Notes: a model not told the origin generated them from the letters alone. DNA of 10,432 nucleotides from Acetobacteraceae bacterium (GCA_003133265.1 PKWQ01000228.1:5681-16112), one strand, 5' to 3'; shown: positions 1 through 5,665, numbered from the stretch's first letter. Program-made: numbers and translations.

Positions 1-305
1 GCCAGCCCGGCGCCGAGTGTGGCCCGCTCTTGCATGACCAGCGTCAGAACCCGTTGGGCGATCAGGATATAGGCGGCATCCGGCAACACGTCGCGCAACA
101 GCGCCAGTTGCGGCACCACGGAGCGCGGGTCGAAGGCCAGGCCATAGACGAAAACCAGCATCCCGATTGCGGGAAACAGCGCCAGCGTCGCATAGAAGGC
201 GCAGCCCGCCGCCGCGAGCGAGACGCGGTCCGACACCAGCCCGCTGATCAGGGATTGCAGGATCGCGCGCGGGCGTCCGAAGCGTGACCGAAGATTCCCA
301 TCCAT
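1..305 (-). CDS. YihY/virulence factor BrkB family membrane protein (N-terminal part, cut by window edge)
   Basis: Reading the reverse strand from the ATG at 305-303 gives an open frame of about 101 residues that continues past base 1. The stretch LAAAGCAFYATLALFPAIGM is the hallmark first membrane segment of the YihY/BrkB (UPF0761) family, followed by a loop with DPRSVVPQL and a segment ending VLPDAAYILIAQRV. Full-length members have about 270-300 residues and six membrane helices, so roughly the first third is present. The family sits in the inner membrane; its biochemical role is not established, and the old 'ribonuclease BN' label is wrong. A second in-frame ATG lies at 314-312. I prefer 305 because the GGGGTG at about 315-320 is well spaced for it and too close for the other. 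The gene is divergent from the ornithine decarboxylase. Confidence 0.82.
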   Translation of the reverse strand, partial: MDGNLRSRFGRPRAILQSLISGLVSDRVSLAAAGCAFYATLALFPAIGMLVFVYGLAFDPRSVVPQLALLRDVLPDAAYILIAQRVLTLVMQERATLGAGL

Positions 306-317
306 CGTCGTCATCAC

Positions 318-345
318 CCCATGCGTGTGGGCCCATGCGTGTGGG
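318..345. repeat. Perfect 14-bp tandem duplication upstream of the YihY-family gene
   Basis: CCCATGCGTGTGGG occurs twice back to back (318-331 and 332-345), and one further G follows. Each copy begins CCCA and ends TGGG, so each is also a short inverted repeat, and the junction makes GGGCCC. The repeat lies just upstream of the YihY start codon on the reverse strand and includes the G-run that would be its ribosome-binding site. It may be a slippage duplication or a paired operator. Only the repeat itself is seen directly. Confidence 0.85.
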
Positions 346-381
346 GTAGACCAGATTCTTGCCCCTTGGGTCGATTTTTTC

Positions 382-410
382 TTGCGTCGGGGGGGTGGGG
401 GTCGTATTTG
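382..410 (+). promoter_or_regulatory. Candidate promoter for the ornithine decarboxylase leader
   Basis: TTGCGT (382-387) and TATTTG (405-410) are separated by 17 bases and each matches half of the sigma-70 hexamer consensus. The spacer is almost pure G. Transcription would begin near 417, giving an untranslated leader of about 150 nt before the ATG at 569. The match is weak and rests on pattern only. Confidence 0.3.
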
Positions 411-419
411 GCCCCCCAC
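395..419. promoter_or_regulatory. Inverted repeat enclosing the candidate -10 element
   Basis: GTGGGGG (395-401) and CCCCCAC (413-419) are perfect reverse complements separated by 11 bases, and those 11 bases contain the candidate -10 hexamer. A protein-binding operator is possible, or a hairpin formed by a transcript starting further upstream. The arms sit in homopolymeric G and C runs, so part of the symmetry may be accidental. Confidence 0.35.
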
Positions 420-568
420 GCAGCAACGCACGTGCCTCTGGCCCTCGTGGTTACGCAACGACGTCAAGCGTTCTGGCAATCGTTTGGTCGCTGGTTCGTT
501 CGACCGTTTCGTCAACTACGCCCGTCGCCTTGATCAGGTGGGCGTCTTACAGAGGAAGGCCGGGTGCG
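417..568 (+). ncRNA. Structured 5' leader of the ornithine decarboxylase gene, candidate speF-type cis-regulatory RNA
   Basis: The interval before the decarboxylase ATG has no convincing coding signal but has clear local structure. One hairpin is GGTCG (486-490) with CGACC (501-505) and a 10-base loop. A second has an outer stem CGCCC (519-523) with GGGCG (540-544) and an inner stem CCT (528-530) with AGG (536-538), ending just before the ribosome-binding site. Alphaproteobacterial ornithine decarboxylase genes are known to be preceded by the speF leader element (Rfam RF00518, found by comparative genomics), so gene context and leader length fit. I could not align it to the family model, so assignment to speF is inference. 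The second hairpin could control access to the ribosome-binding site at 552-559. Confidence 0.45.
552..559 (+). promoter_or_regulatory. Ribosome-binding site that fixes the decarboxylase start
   Basis: GAGGAAGG ends 9 bases before the ATG at 569. It is the only strong purine-rich site in the region. It argues against the longer open frame that begins at 359 and would add 70 residues unlike any decarboxylase N-terminus. Confidence 0.75.
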
Positions 569-1699
569 ATGACTCCGAAAATCGCTCGATTCCTTGCTGA
601 TCGCCAACCGGCAACGCCGTGTCTGGTACTCGATGTCGACCGTGTGGAAGAGAACTTCCGCGCGCTTGCCGCTGCGTTGCCGCTGGCACAGATCTATTAC
701 GCCGTGAAGGCGAACCCGGCCGCCCCGGTGCTGGAGCGTCTGGTCCAGCTCGACAGCCGGTTCGATGCCGCGAGCTTCGAGGAGATCGAGTTCTGCCTCG
801 CCGTCGGCGCGCGCGCCGATGCGATCAGCTTCGGCAACACCATCAAGAAGGGCTCGGCGATCAGCGCCGCGCATGCAGCCGGCGTGTCGATGTTCGCCTT
901 CGATTCGGCCGAGGAGCTGGAGAAGCTCGCGGTCCATGCGCCGGGCGCGCGCGTCTATTGCCGCATCCTGGTCGAGAACGCCGGCGCCGACTGGCCGCTG
1001 TCGCGCAAGTTCGGCACCACCATCGAGACGGCGAAGGACCTGATGATCCGTGCCGGCGAGATGGGGCTCGACCCGTTCGGCCTGTCGTTCCATGTCGGCA
1101 GCCAGCAGACCAGCACCGCGTCGTACGAGGCGGCGATCGGCCGCGTCGGGATGCTGTTCACCGACCTCAAGGAGGCCGGCGTCAATGTCCGCATGGTCAA
1201 CCTGGGCGGCGGTTTCCCGGTGCGCTACAGCTCCGAGGTGCCGGAGATCGACCAGTTCGGCGACGCGATCATGACCGCCATGACCCGCCATTTCGGCAAC
1301 GCCCTGCCGGAGATGGTGATCGAGCCCGGCCGCTTCGTCGTCGGCGATGCCGGCGTGGTGCAGGCCGAGGTCGTGCTGGTGACGCGCAAGTCCAAGGATG
1401 ACCCGATTCGCTGGGTCTATCTCGACATCGGCCGCTTCGGCGGTCTGGCCGAGACCGAGGGCGAGGCGATCAAGTACCGCATCACCACCCCGCACGATGG
1501 CGGCCAGACCGGGCCGGTGGCGATCGCGGGTCCGACCTGCGACGGTGCCGACATCATGTACGAGAAATCCAACTACCGGATGCCGCTGGCGCTCGCCTGC
1601 GGCGACCGGGTGGAACTGCTGGCCACCGGCGCCTACGTCACCACCTACGCCAGCCAGCGCTTCAACGGCTTCGCGCCGCTGGCCGAATATTATGTGTAA
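569..1699 (+). CDS. Ornithine decarboxylase (fold III, PLP-dependent; possibly lysine/ornithine dual)
   Basis: This cytosolic enzyme removes CO2 from L-ornithine to make putrescine, the entry to polyamine synthesis. The 376-residue product has every fold-III landmark: YYAVKANP with the PLP Schiff-base lysine K47, HVGSQ (175-179), the phosphate-binding GGGFP (213-217), EPGR (252-255), catalytic C324 in CDGAD (324-328), and GAY (354-356) before FNGF near the end. The segment DIGRFGGLAETE (286-297) and the GPTCDGADIMYE stretch resemble the bacterial SpeC/ODC type found in Pseudomonas, not diaminopimelate or arginine decarboxylases. Length matches the family. The start is set by the ribosome-binding site at 552-559; the frame is open upstream to 359, but that extension is not conserved-looking. 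Some relatives also accept lysine, and sequence alone does not settle that. Control by the structured leader is likely. Confidence 0.93.
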   Translation: MTPKIARFLADRQPATPCLVLDVDRVEENFRALAAALPLAQIYYAVKANPAAPVLERLVQLDSRFDAASFEEIEFCLAVGARADAISFGNTIKKGSAISAAHAAGVSMFAFDSAEELEKLAVHAPGARVYCRILVENAGADWPLSRKFGTTIETAKDLMIRAGEMGLDPFGLSFHVGSQQTSTASYEAAIGRVGMLFTDLKEAGVNVRMVNLGGGFPVRYSSEVPEIDQFGDAIMTAMTRHFGNALPEMVIEPGRFVVGDAGVVQAEVVLVTRKSKDDPIRWVYLDIGRFGGLAETEGEAIKYRITTPHDGGQTGPVAIAGPTCDGADIMYEKSNYRMPLALACGDRVELLATGAYVTTYASQRFNGFAPLAEYYV

Positions 1700-1701
1700 G
1701 T

Positions 1702-1753
1702 GAAGGCGCCGCCTTCGGGGTGTGAGTGAAGGCGGGCCGCCTTCGGGCGGTCC
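1702..1753. terminator. Double hairpin between convergent genes, second with UUCG tetraloop
   Basis: Two related units follow the decarboxylase stop, each starting AGTGAAGGCG and containing CCGCCTTCGGG or GCCTTCGGGG. The second can fold as GGGCCGCC (1734-1741), loop TTCG (1742-1745), GGCGGTCC (1746-1753): eight pairs with one G-U, closed by C-G around a UUCG tetraloop. The first can form GAAGGC (1702-1707) with GCCTTC (1711-1716). No run of T follows on either strand. Its place between two gene ends suggests a bidirectional terminator or an mRNA 3'-end protector. Confidence 0.6.
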
Positions 1754-1777
1754 TGGCCCCTGAGTCCGCCGCCGGTA

Positions 1778-2263
1778 TCAGCCGGGCGCGAGCGATACCT
1801 TCGCAACACCCTGAGCGACCATGCCGAGGCTGCGCGCGGCCGCGAGCGAGAGGTCGATCACCCGGCGGTTGGAATAGAGCCGGTCGGTGATGGTGACCAC
1901 CACCGACCGCTCGGTGCCCGTCAGGGTGACGCGTACCTGGGAGCCGAAGGGCAGCCAGGGGTGCGCCGCAGTCAGGTTTTCCTGGTCGAACCGCGCGCCG
2001 AAGGCGGTCCGCCGGCCTTGGTGCGCCCGGCCATAATAGGAGGCGTAGCCGCTCTCGCCGACCCAGTTGGCCTGATACTCGGCGGAAGGTTCCGCGCGCA
2101 CGCTAATGGGATTGCAGGCAAGCAGCCCGATCAGCAGAACAAACCAGCACTGTCTCTGAAGAACGGCCAATAATAGCTTGAACGAATTGCCGTCGTTGCC
2201 AGCAACGCCGTGTACGAACCGGTCGAAACGACTCGGGTTTTCACTGTTCGAGTGGTCGGACAT
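1778..2263 (-). CDS. RlpA-like double-psi beta-barrel protein (putative lytic transglycosylase)
   Basis: The C-terminal 90 residues are an RlpA-like barrel: GYASYYG, then GRRTAFGARFDQ, LTAAH, LPFGSQVRVT, TITDR and VIDLSLAAA, ending with the usual strand KVSLAPG. RlpA proteins cut denuded glycan strands of peptidoglycan. The His of AAH (residue 101 from this start) and the Asp of TDR (127) match the residues needed for activity in Pseudomonas RlpA. There is no SPOR domain, so this is the short form. The turn after TDR reads LYSNRR where family members usually have a glycine-rich RGP loop. LLAC (Cys at residue 50) looks like a lipobox after a hydrophobic stretch. That makes the 49-residue lead long: a TTG at 2170 would give an 18-residue lipoprotein signal, so the true start is uncertain. 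The frame stays open upstream to 2593, but that part overlaps the divergent permease and looks like shadow. Confidence 0.82.
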   Translation of the reverse strand: MSDHSNSENPSRFDRFVHGVAGNDGNSFKLLLAVLQRQCWFVLLIGLLACNPISVRAEPSAEYQANWVGESGYASYYGRAHQGRRTAFGARFDQENLTAAHPWLPFGSQVRVTLTGTERSVVVTITDRLYSNRRVIDLSLAAARSLGMVAQGVAKVSLAPG

Positions 2264-2401
2264 ACTATCCGGCCGCTGCCCGCGACGGGCGTCGGTTGTC
2301 GCCTTCCTGTCCATGTCGGGCATGATGCTTGCCGGGAACGGATTTGGCAACCCCTGGCCCCCCGCTGGCGTGTCGCGTACGGTTCGGGCAGGCTGCGGGC
2401 A
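2264..2401. promoter_or_regulatory. Divergent intergenic region between the RlpA-like and TauE/SafE genes
   Basis: These 138 bases hold no convincing gene and must carry promoters for both directions if the chosen starts are right. TTGCC (2329-2333) and GGCAA (2346-2350) form a spaced inverted repeat that could be an operator. I saw no strong -35/-10 pair. Confidence 0.4.
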
Positions 2402-3133
2402 ATGTTTATAACCGCCGCTCTCGTCACACTTTCTGTCTTCGTCGCCGCCCTGTTGCGCGGCTTCACCGGCTTCGGTTTCGCGCTCGCCGCGGTGCCGCTG
2501 CTGAGCCTGACGCTGCCGCTGACCCGCGCCGTGCCCCTGGTGATCGTGCTTCAGGCGATCGTGGGATTTACCGGCGTGCGTAGTGCCTGGCACCTGTGCG
2601 ACTGGCGCGCCACGCGCTGGGTCGTCGCCGGGCTGGTGCCGGGTACCCCGGTCGGGATCTGGCTGCTCACCGGGCTGTCGCCGGACCGGGTGCGGCTGAC
2701 GATCGGGCTGGTGATCGCCGCTTCCGTGGTGCTGCTCAGTGCCGGGCTGCGCCTGTCAACCCGCCCGCCAAACGCGCTTGCCTGGGTGGTCGGCGCGGTG
2801 GCCGGGGTGATCAACGGTCTGGCGGCGATGCCTGGCCCGCCGATCGTGGCGTTCTTTCTGGCCATGCCGCGTTCCACCATCGAACTGCGCGCCTCCATCA
2901 TCATCGTCTTCGCCGCGACCGCCCTGGCTGGGCTGGTGCCGCTGCTGCTGCGCGGGCTGGTCGACCGGGAGACGGCGCTGCTGGCGCTGCTGGCGTTGCC
3001 GGGCCTGCTCATCGGCTCGCGTCTGGGCGCCTGGGGCTTCCGCCACACCGATCAGAAATGGCACCGCCCGGTGGCGCTGGTTGTGCTCAGCGCGCTGTCG
3101 GCGATGCTGATCGGCCGCGCCCTGGCCGGATAA
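2402..3133 (+). CDS. Sulfite exporter TauE/SafE (TSUP) family membrane permease
   Basis: A 243-residue integral membrane protein with the two internal signatures of the TSUP family: RGFTGFGFAL (19-28) after the first helix, and VINGLAAMPGPPIVAFFLA (136-154) at the second repeat. Hydrophobic segments run through the whole length, about seven or eight helices, as is usual for a family of about 240-270 residues. Members move sulfonates, sulfite, sulfoacetate or other organic anions across the inner membrane; the substrate here is unknown. The start at 2402 places the first helix at the N-terminus. The frame is open upstream to 2210, but that stretch is not hydrophobic and would overlap the divergent gene. 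No sulfur-metabolism gene is next to it, so context gives no substrate clue. Confidence 0.9.
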   Translation: MFITAALVTLSVFVAALLRGFTGFGFALAAVPLLSLTLPLTRAVPLVIVLQAIVGFTGVRSAWHLCDWRATRWVVAGLVPGTPVGIWLLTGLSPDRVRLTIGLVIAASVVLLSAGLRLSTRPPNALAWVVGAVAGVINGLAAMPGPPIVAFFLAMPRSTIELRASIIIVFAATALAGLVPLLLRGLVDRETALLALLALPGLLIGSRLGAWGFRHTDQKWHRPVALVVLSALSAMLIGRALAG

Positions 3134-3148
3134 CGCAGGGCCAGGGCG
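3118..3148. terminator. 10-bp perfect hairpin spanning the permease stop codon
   Basis: CGCCCTGGCC (3118-3127) and GGCCAGGGCG (3139-3148) are exact reverse complements around an 11-base loop that contains the permease TAA (3131-3133). It lies between convergent genes. No T-tract follows, so it is either a non-canonical terminator or a 3'-end stabiliser. Confidence 0.5.
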
Positions 3149-3159
3149 GTTGCGCCAGA

Positions 3160-3194
3160 GGGGTTAGTGCCGGGGTTAGTGCCGGGGTTAGTGC
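3160..3194. repeat. 12-bp tandem repeat, nearly three copies, overlapping the cytochrome c stop codon
   Basis: GGGGTTAGTGCC occurs at 3160-3171 and 3172-3183, with eleven matching bases at 3184-3194. The period is a multiple of three, so on the reverse strand the last sense codon CAC and the stop TAA recur in frame two more times after the real stop. It looks like a slippage duplication of the gene end. Confidence 0.88.
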
Positions 3195-3559
3195 AGCGTC
3201 GCCAGATAGGCGATCAGGTCGCGACGCTTCTGCTCATCCTTCAAGCCGGCGAAAGTCATCGTCGTGCCGGGAATCGCCTCGCGGGGCGAGATCAGGTAGC
3301 GGTCGAGTATCGCCGCGCTCCAGGTGATATCGGCACCCTTGTTCGCCACCGAATAATGGAATCCCGGCACGCTTCCGGTCTTGCGGCCCATTATGCCGAA
3401 CAGCGACGGGCCGATGCGGTTCTTATCCGGCGCGACATCGTGGCAGAGGCTGCAATTCTGCTTGAATACGGCGCGACCATCGTCGGCGCTCTGCGCATAT
3501 GCGGCAGTACTCAGCGACAATGCCGCCATAGCGACGAACGCGAGAAGGGGTCGTGTCAT
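3188..3559 (-). CDS. Class I c-type cytochrome (cytochrome c2-like), periplasmic
   Basis: The 123-residue precursor starts with a Sec signal peptide, MTRPLLAFVAMAALSLSTAAYAQ, apparently cut after AYA. The mature part has one haem site CSLCH, then RIGPSLFGIMGRKTGSVPGFHYS, and the axial methionine in GTTMTFAGL, ending with LIAYLATLH. This is the compact layout of alphaproteobacterial cytochrome c2 / c552 proteins, single-haem electron carriers between membrane complexes and terminal oxidases or dehydrogenases. Most relatives have Lys where this has the second Thr of GTTM. The ATG at 3559 is preceded by GGGAGA at suitable spacing; the frame extends upstream to 3613, but the extra residues would bury the signal peptide. 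The neighbours do not identify its redox partner. Confidence 0.93.
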   Translation of the reverse strand: MTRPLLAFVAMAALSLSTAAYAQSADDGRAVFKQNCSLCHDVAPDKNRIGPSLFGIMGRKTGSVPGFHYSVANKGADITWSAAILDRYLISPREAIPGTTMTFAGLKDEQKRRDLIAYLATLH

Positions 3560-3590
3560 AGTGCATGTTCTCCCAAACGAAATTGATTCT

Positions 3591-3600
3591 AGTCTAGACT
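3591..3600. promoter_or_regulatory. Perfect palindrome AGTCTAGACT upstream of the cytochrome c gene
   Basis: This ten-base palindrome lies about 32 bases before the cytochrome start codon, where a promoter or operator would be expected. It follows an overlapping TCTAG, giving two CTAG tetramers close together in a GC-rich region. The rest of the gap between the cytochrome and arfB (3560-3709) is AT-richer than its surroundings and shows no further gene. A regulatory role is inference. Confidence 0.35.
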
Positions 3601-3709
3601 CATCGTCGGCCAAACGCGAGAGGTGCGCGGCAATTGTAACCCAATATGACCATGAAGCGCGTTTGCCGTGATCGCATGTGGCTATGAATGCCGATTTCGC
3701 AAGCGACGT

Positions 3710-4129
3710 TCACGTGTCCCGTTCCGGCGTCGTGCGTCCGCGCTTGATCGCGGATCGGTGCGTCTTCGCCTCCAAACGCCGCCGGGTGGAGCCGTGGCTC
3801 GGCCGGGTCGGCACGCGCTTCACCGGCCGCACGGTTGCGTGCCGGATCAGCTCGATCAGTATCGCCAGCGCGTCCGCGCGGTTGCGTTCCTGCGTGCGGT
3901 GCCGCTGCGCGGAGATCAGCAGCACGCCATCCTGTGTCAGGCGCTTCCCCGCCAACCGCGTCAGGCGCGCGCGCACATCCTCGGGCAGCACGGCGGCCGC
4001 CAGATTGTAGCGCAGCTGAACCGCGGTCGAGACCTTGTTGACGTTCTGGCCGCCGGGACCGGATGCGCGGACGAAATTCTCCTCGATGTCGCGCGGGTCG
4101 ATACTGAGTGTGTCGGTGACGCGGATCAT
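3710..4129 (-). CDS. arfB: Alternative ribosome-rescue factor ArfB (peptidyl-tRNA hydrolase, YaeJ)
   Basis: ArfB enters ribosomes stalled on mRNAs without a stop codon and hydrolyses the peptidyl-tRNA. The 139-residue product matches the usual length of about 140. The catalytic GGQ lies at 26-28 within RASGPGGQNVNKVSTAVQLR, the release-factor domain I signature. The C-terminal tail (about 102-139) is rich in Arg and Lys, matching the basic helix that threads into the empty mRNA channel and separates ArfB from classical release factors, which have extra domains. The start is the ATG at 4129, giving the family N-terminus MIRVTDTLSI; the frame is open further upstream but that part lies in the gap after the next gene. 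No strong ribosome-binding site is seen. It lies 83 bases downstream of the small membrane protein gene on the same strand, so co-transcription is possible. Confidence 0.92.
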   Translation of the reverse strand: MIRVTDTLSIDPRDIEENFVRASGPGGQNVNKVSTAVQLRYNLAAAVLPEDVRARLTRLAGKRLTQDGVLLISAQRHRTQERNRADALAILIELIRHATVRPVKRVPTRPSHGSTRRRLEAKTHRSAIKRGRTTPERDT

Positions 4130-4212
4130 GCCGGGCCGTGCAATGCGGTCACAACCATTCCTGTCGCTGAGACGCCACAGAGTACAGGCCGACCGCCCGC
4201 GCGGCAACCGGA

Positions 4213-4590
4213 TCAGGCGGCGATCACCGCCAGGACACGGGCAATCCCGAACGCCAAGGCCGCCAGCCCGCCCAGCACCGCGCCGCAGGCAACCGTATCG
4301 ACCATCAGCCGCGCCAGCGCCCCGAACCAGCCGCTCCCGCCCTCGTTGCGCCAATCCTTGCCGCCCAGCAGCACCACATAATAGCGCCCCCAGGGCAGAT
4401 GCAGGGTGCGGCGCACATCCACGGCGTGATCCATGACATAGCGCATGCCGAACGCCCGCTGCACCGCCGTCAGTTGCGCCGGAGAAAAGCTCGCCGCCAC
4501 GTCCGGCGGTACCCGGGCGAGAAAACGGGATATAAACCCGTCGAGTGGCGTGAGAGATTCGGGGCGGCTCATGTATCCATTTTTAGACAT
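4213..4590 (-). CDS. Small hypothetical membrane protein
   Basis: No function recognised. The 125-residue product has a soluble N-terminal part of about 90 residues, with a helical stretch FSPAQLTAVQRAFGMRY (35-51), then VDVRRTLHLPWGRYYVVLLGGKDWR (57-81) and one or two hydrophobic segments from about 93 to 123. The piece 'basic loop, LPWGRYYVVLL' resembles a motif I associate with small uncharacterised alphaproteobacterial proteins, but I cannot name the family. ATGs at 4590 and 4572 are both possible and neither has a clear ribosome-binding site. The gene is divergent from the kinase-led operon, with 67 bases between the starts, and lies upstream of arfB on the same strand. Confidence 0.6.
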   Translation of the reverse strand: MSKNGYMSRPESLTPLDGFISRFLARVPPDVAASFSPAQLTAVQRAFGMRYVMDHAVDVRRTLHLPWGRYYVVLLGGKDWRNEGGSGWFGALARLMVDTVACGAVLGGLAALAFGIARVLAVIAA

Positions 4591-4615
4591 GTGAGGCTGC
4601 GGAAGCATTAACAGG

Positions 4616-4645
4616 GGCCGGTTGCCGGACCTGCGCTGCCCGGCC
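4616..4645 (+). promoter_or_regulatory. GGCCGG/CCGGCC hairpin just before the kinase ribosome-binding site
   Basis: GGCCGG (4616-4621) pairs with CCGGCC (4640-4645). Its 3' arm abuts AGGATGGG (4646-4653), the probable ribosome-binding site for the ATG at 4658. An alternative smaller hairpin CCGG-TTG-CCGG shares the left arm. It could limit translation of the operon's first gene; role inferred. Confidence 0.3.
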
Positions 4646-4657
4646 AGGATGGGCGTC

Positions 4658-5665
4658 ATGCAGACATCACCACCCGATGAGATCCTGGGCGCGCTGGCCC
4701 GCATGGGATTGCTGCCACCGGGCGAGAAGGCGGCGGGCGAGCCGTTGACCGGCGGCGTGTCGTCGGACATCTGGCGGATCGACCTGCCGTCCGGTCCGGT
4801 CTGCGTGAAGCGGGCGTTGGCCAAGCTGCGCGTGGCGGCGGACTGGCGGGCGCCGGTGTCGCGCAATCTGTACGAGGCGCGCTGGATGCGTCGCGCCGCC
4901 GCCGCAATGCCGGGCGCGGTGCCGGCCCTGCTCGGCCAGGACGAGGCAACCGGCACCCTGGCGATGCAATTCCTGCCGGCGGCGGATCATCCGCTGTGGA
5001 AGGCGCAACTGCACGCGGGCGTCGCCGATCCCGGGTTCGCCGCGCGTGTGGCCGACAGCCTGGTCCGCATCCACGCTGCATCCGCCGCCGACCCCGCCGT
5101 CGCGGCGGAATTCCCGACCGACGACATCTTCTACGACATCCGGCTGGAGCCCTATCTGGTGGCGACCGCGCGCGCCCACCCGGACCGCGCGGCGGCGCTG
5201 CTGGCGCTGGTGGAGACCACGCGCACCACGCGGCGCGCCCTGGTCCACGGCGATGTCAGCCCGAAGAACATTCTGTGCGGCCCGGCGGGGCCGGTGTTTC
5301 TGGACGCGGAATGCGCGTGGTGGGGCGATCCAGCCTTCGACCTGGCGTTCTGTCTGAACCATCTGCTGCTGAAATGCCTGTGGACCCCCCGCGCGCGCGA
5401 CGGTTTCCTGGCGTGCTTCGACGCGCTCGCCGCGCGCTATATGGCGGGCATCGACTGGGAAGCCCCGGGCGATTTGGAAGCGCGCGCCGCGCATCTGTTG
5501 CCTGGCCTGTTGCTGGCACGGGTGGATGGCAAGTCGCCGGCGGAGTACATCACCGCCGAGCCTGACAAGGACCGGGTGCGCCGTGTGGCCCGCGCGCTGC
5601 TGGCCGCTCCGGTGGCACGGCTCGGCGCGGTGCGGCGGGCATGGAACGAGGAATTGACCAGATGA
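4658..5665 (+). CDS. Aminoglycoside phosphotransferase-fold small-molecule kinase
   Basis: A 335-residue protein with the APH/choline-kinase fold: Gly-rich loop TGGVSSDIWR (31-40), ATP-anchoring K51 in VCVKRA, probable partner E73, the catalytic loop VHGDVSPKN (197-204, base D200, metal ligand N204), and the metal-binding segment FLDAECAWWGDPAFD (214-228, D216 in the DFG position). Family members phosphorylate hydroxyls of small metabolites such as choline, homoserine, methylthioribose or antibiotics. The DAECAWWGDPAFDL form marks a metabolic branch more than resistance enzymes. It begins a tight operon: its TGA overlaps the next ATG by 4 bases. The context with an enolase-like enzyme and a hydroxyacid dehydrogenase suggests a hydroxy acid or sugar acid as substrate, by inference. 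The start was taken at 4658 after AGGATGGG; 4649 (ATG) and 4622 (TTG) are in-frame alternatives. Confidence 0.85.
   Translation: MQTSPPDEILGALARMGLLPPGEKAAGEPLTGGVSSDIWRIDLPSGPVCVKRALAKLRVAADWRAPVSRNLYEARWMRRAAAAMPGAVPALLGQDEATGTLAMQFLPAADHPLWKAQLHAGVADPGFAARVADSLVRIHAASAADPAVAAEFPTDDIFYDIRLEPYLVATARAHPDRAAALLALVETTRTTRRALVHGDVSPKNILCGPAGPVFLDAECAWWGDPAFDLAFCLNHLLLKCLWTPRARDGFLACFDALAARYMAGIDWEAPGDLEARAAHLLPGLLLARVDGKSPAEYITAEPDKDRVRRVARALLAAPVARLGAVRRAWNEELTR

Noticed and set aside
388..401. G-quadruplex at the G-runs before the decarboxylase leader
   Set aside because: Only two adjacent long G-runs are present on this strand, not the four separated runs that a standard intramolecular quadruplex motif needs.
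359..568. N-terminal extension of the ornithine decarboxylase by 70 residues
   Set aside because: No ribosome-binding site at 359, composition unlike the protein family, and a strong site precedes the ATG at 569. The stretch is better read as leader.
325..600. Possible upstream peptide overlapping the decarboxylase start
   Set aside because: No ribosome-binding site and no resemblance to a known leader peptide. The frame is open probably because of GC bias.
2264..2593. N-terminal extension of the RlpA-like protein
   Set aside because: It has no domain, is rich in Gln, Arg and Gly, overlaps the divergent permease gene, and would place 100-odd residues before the signal sequence.
3668..4381. 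237-codon plus-strand frame over arfB and the small membrane protein
   Set aside because: It is a shadow of two reverse-strand genes, one of which is unmistakably ArfB.
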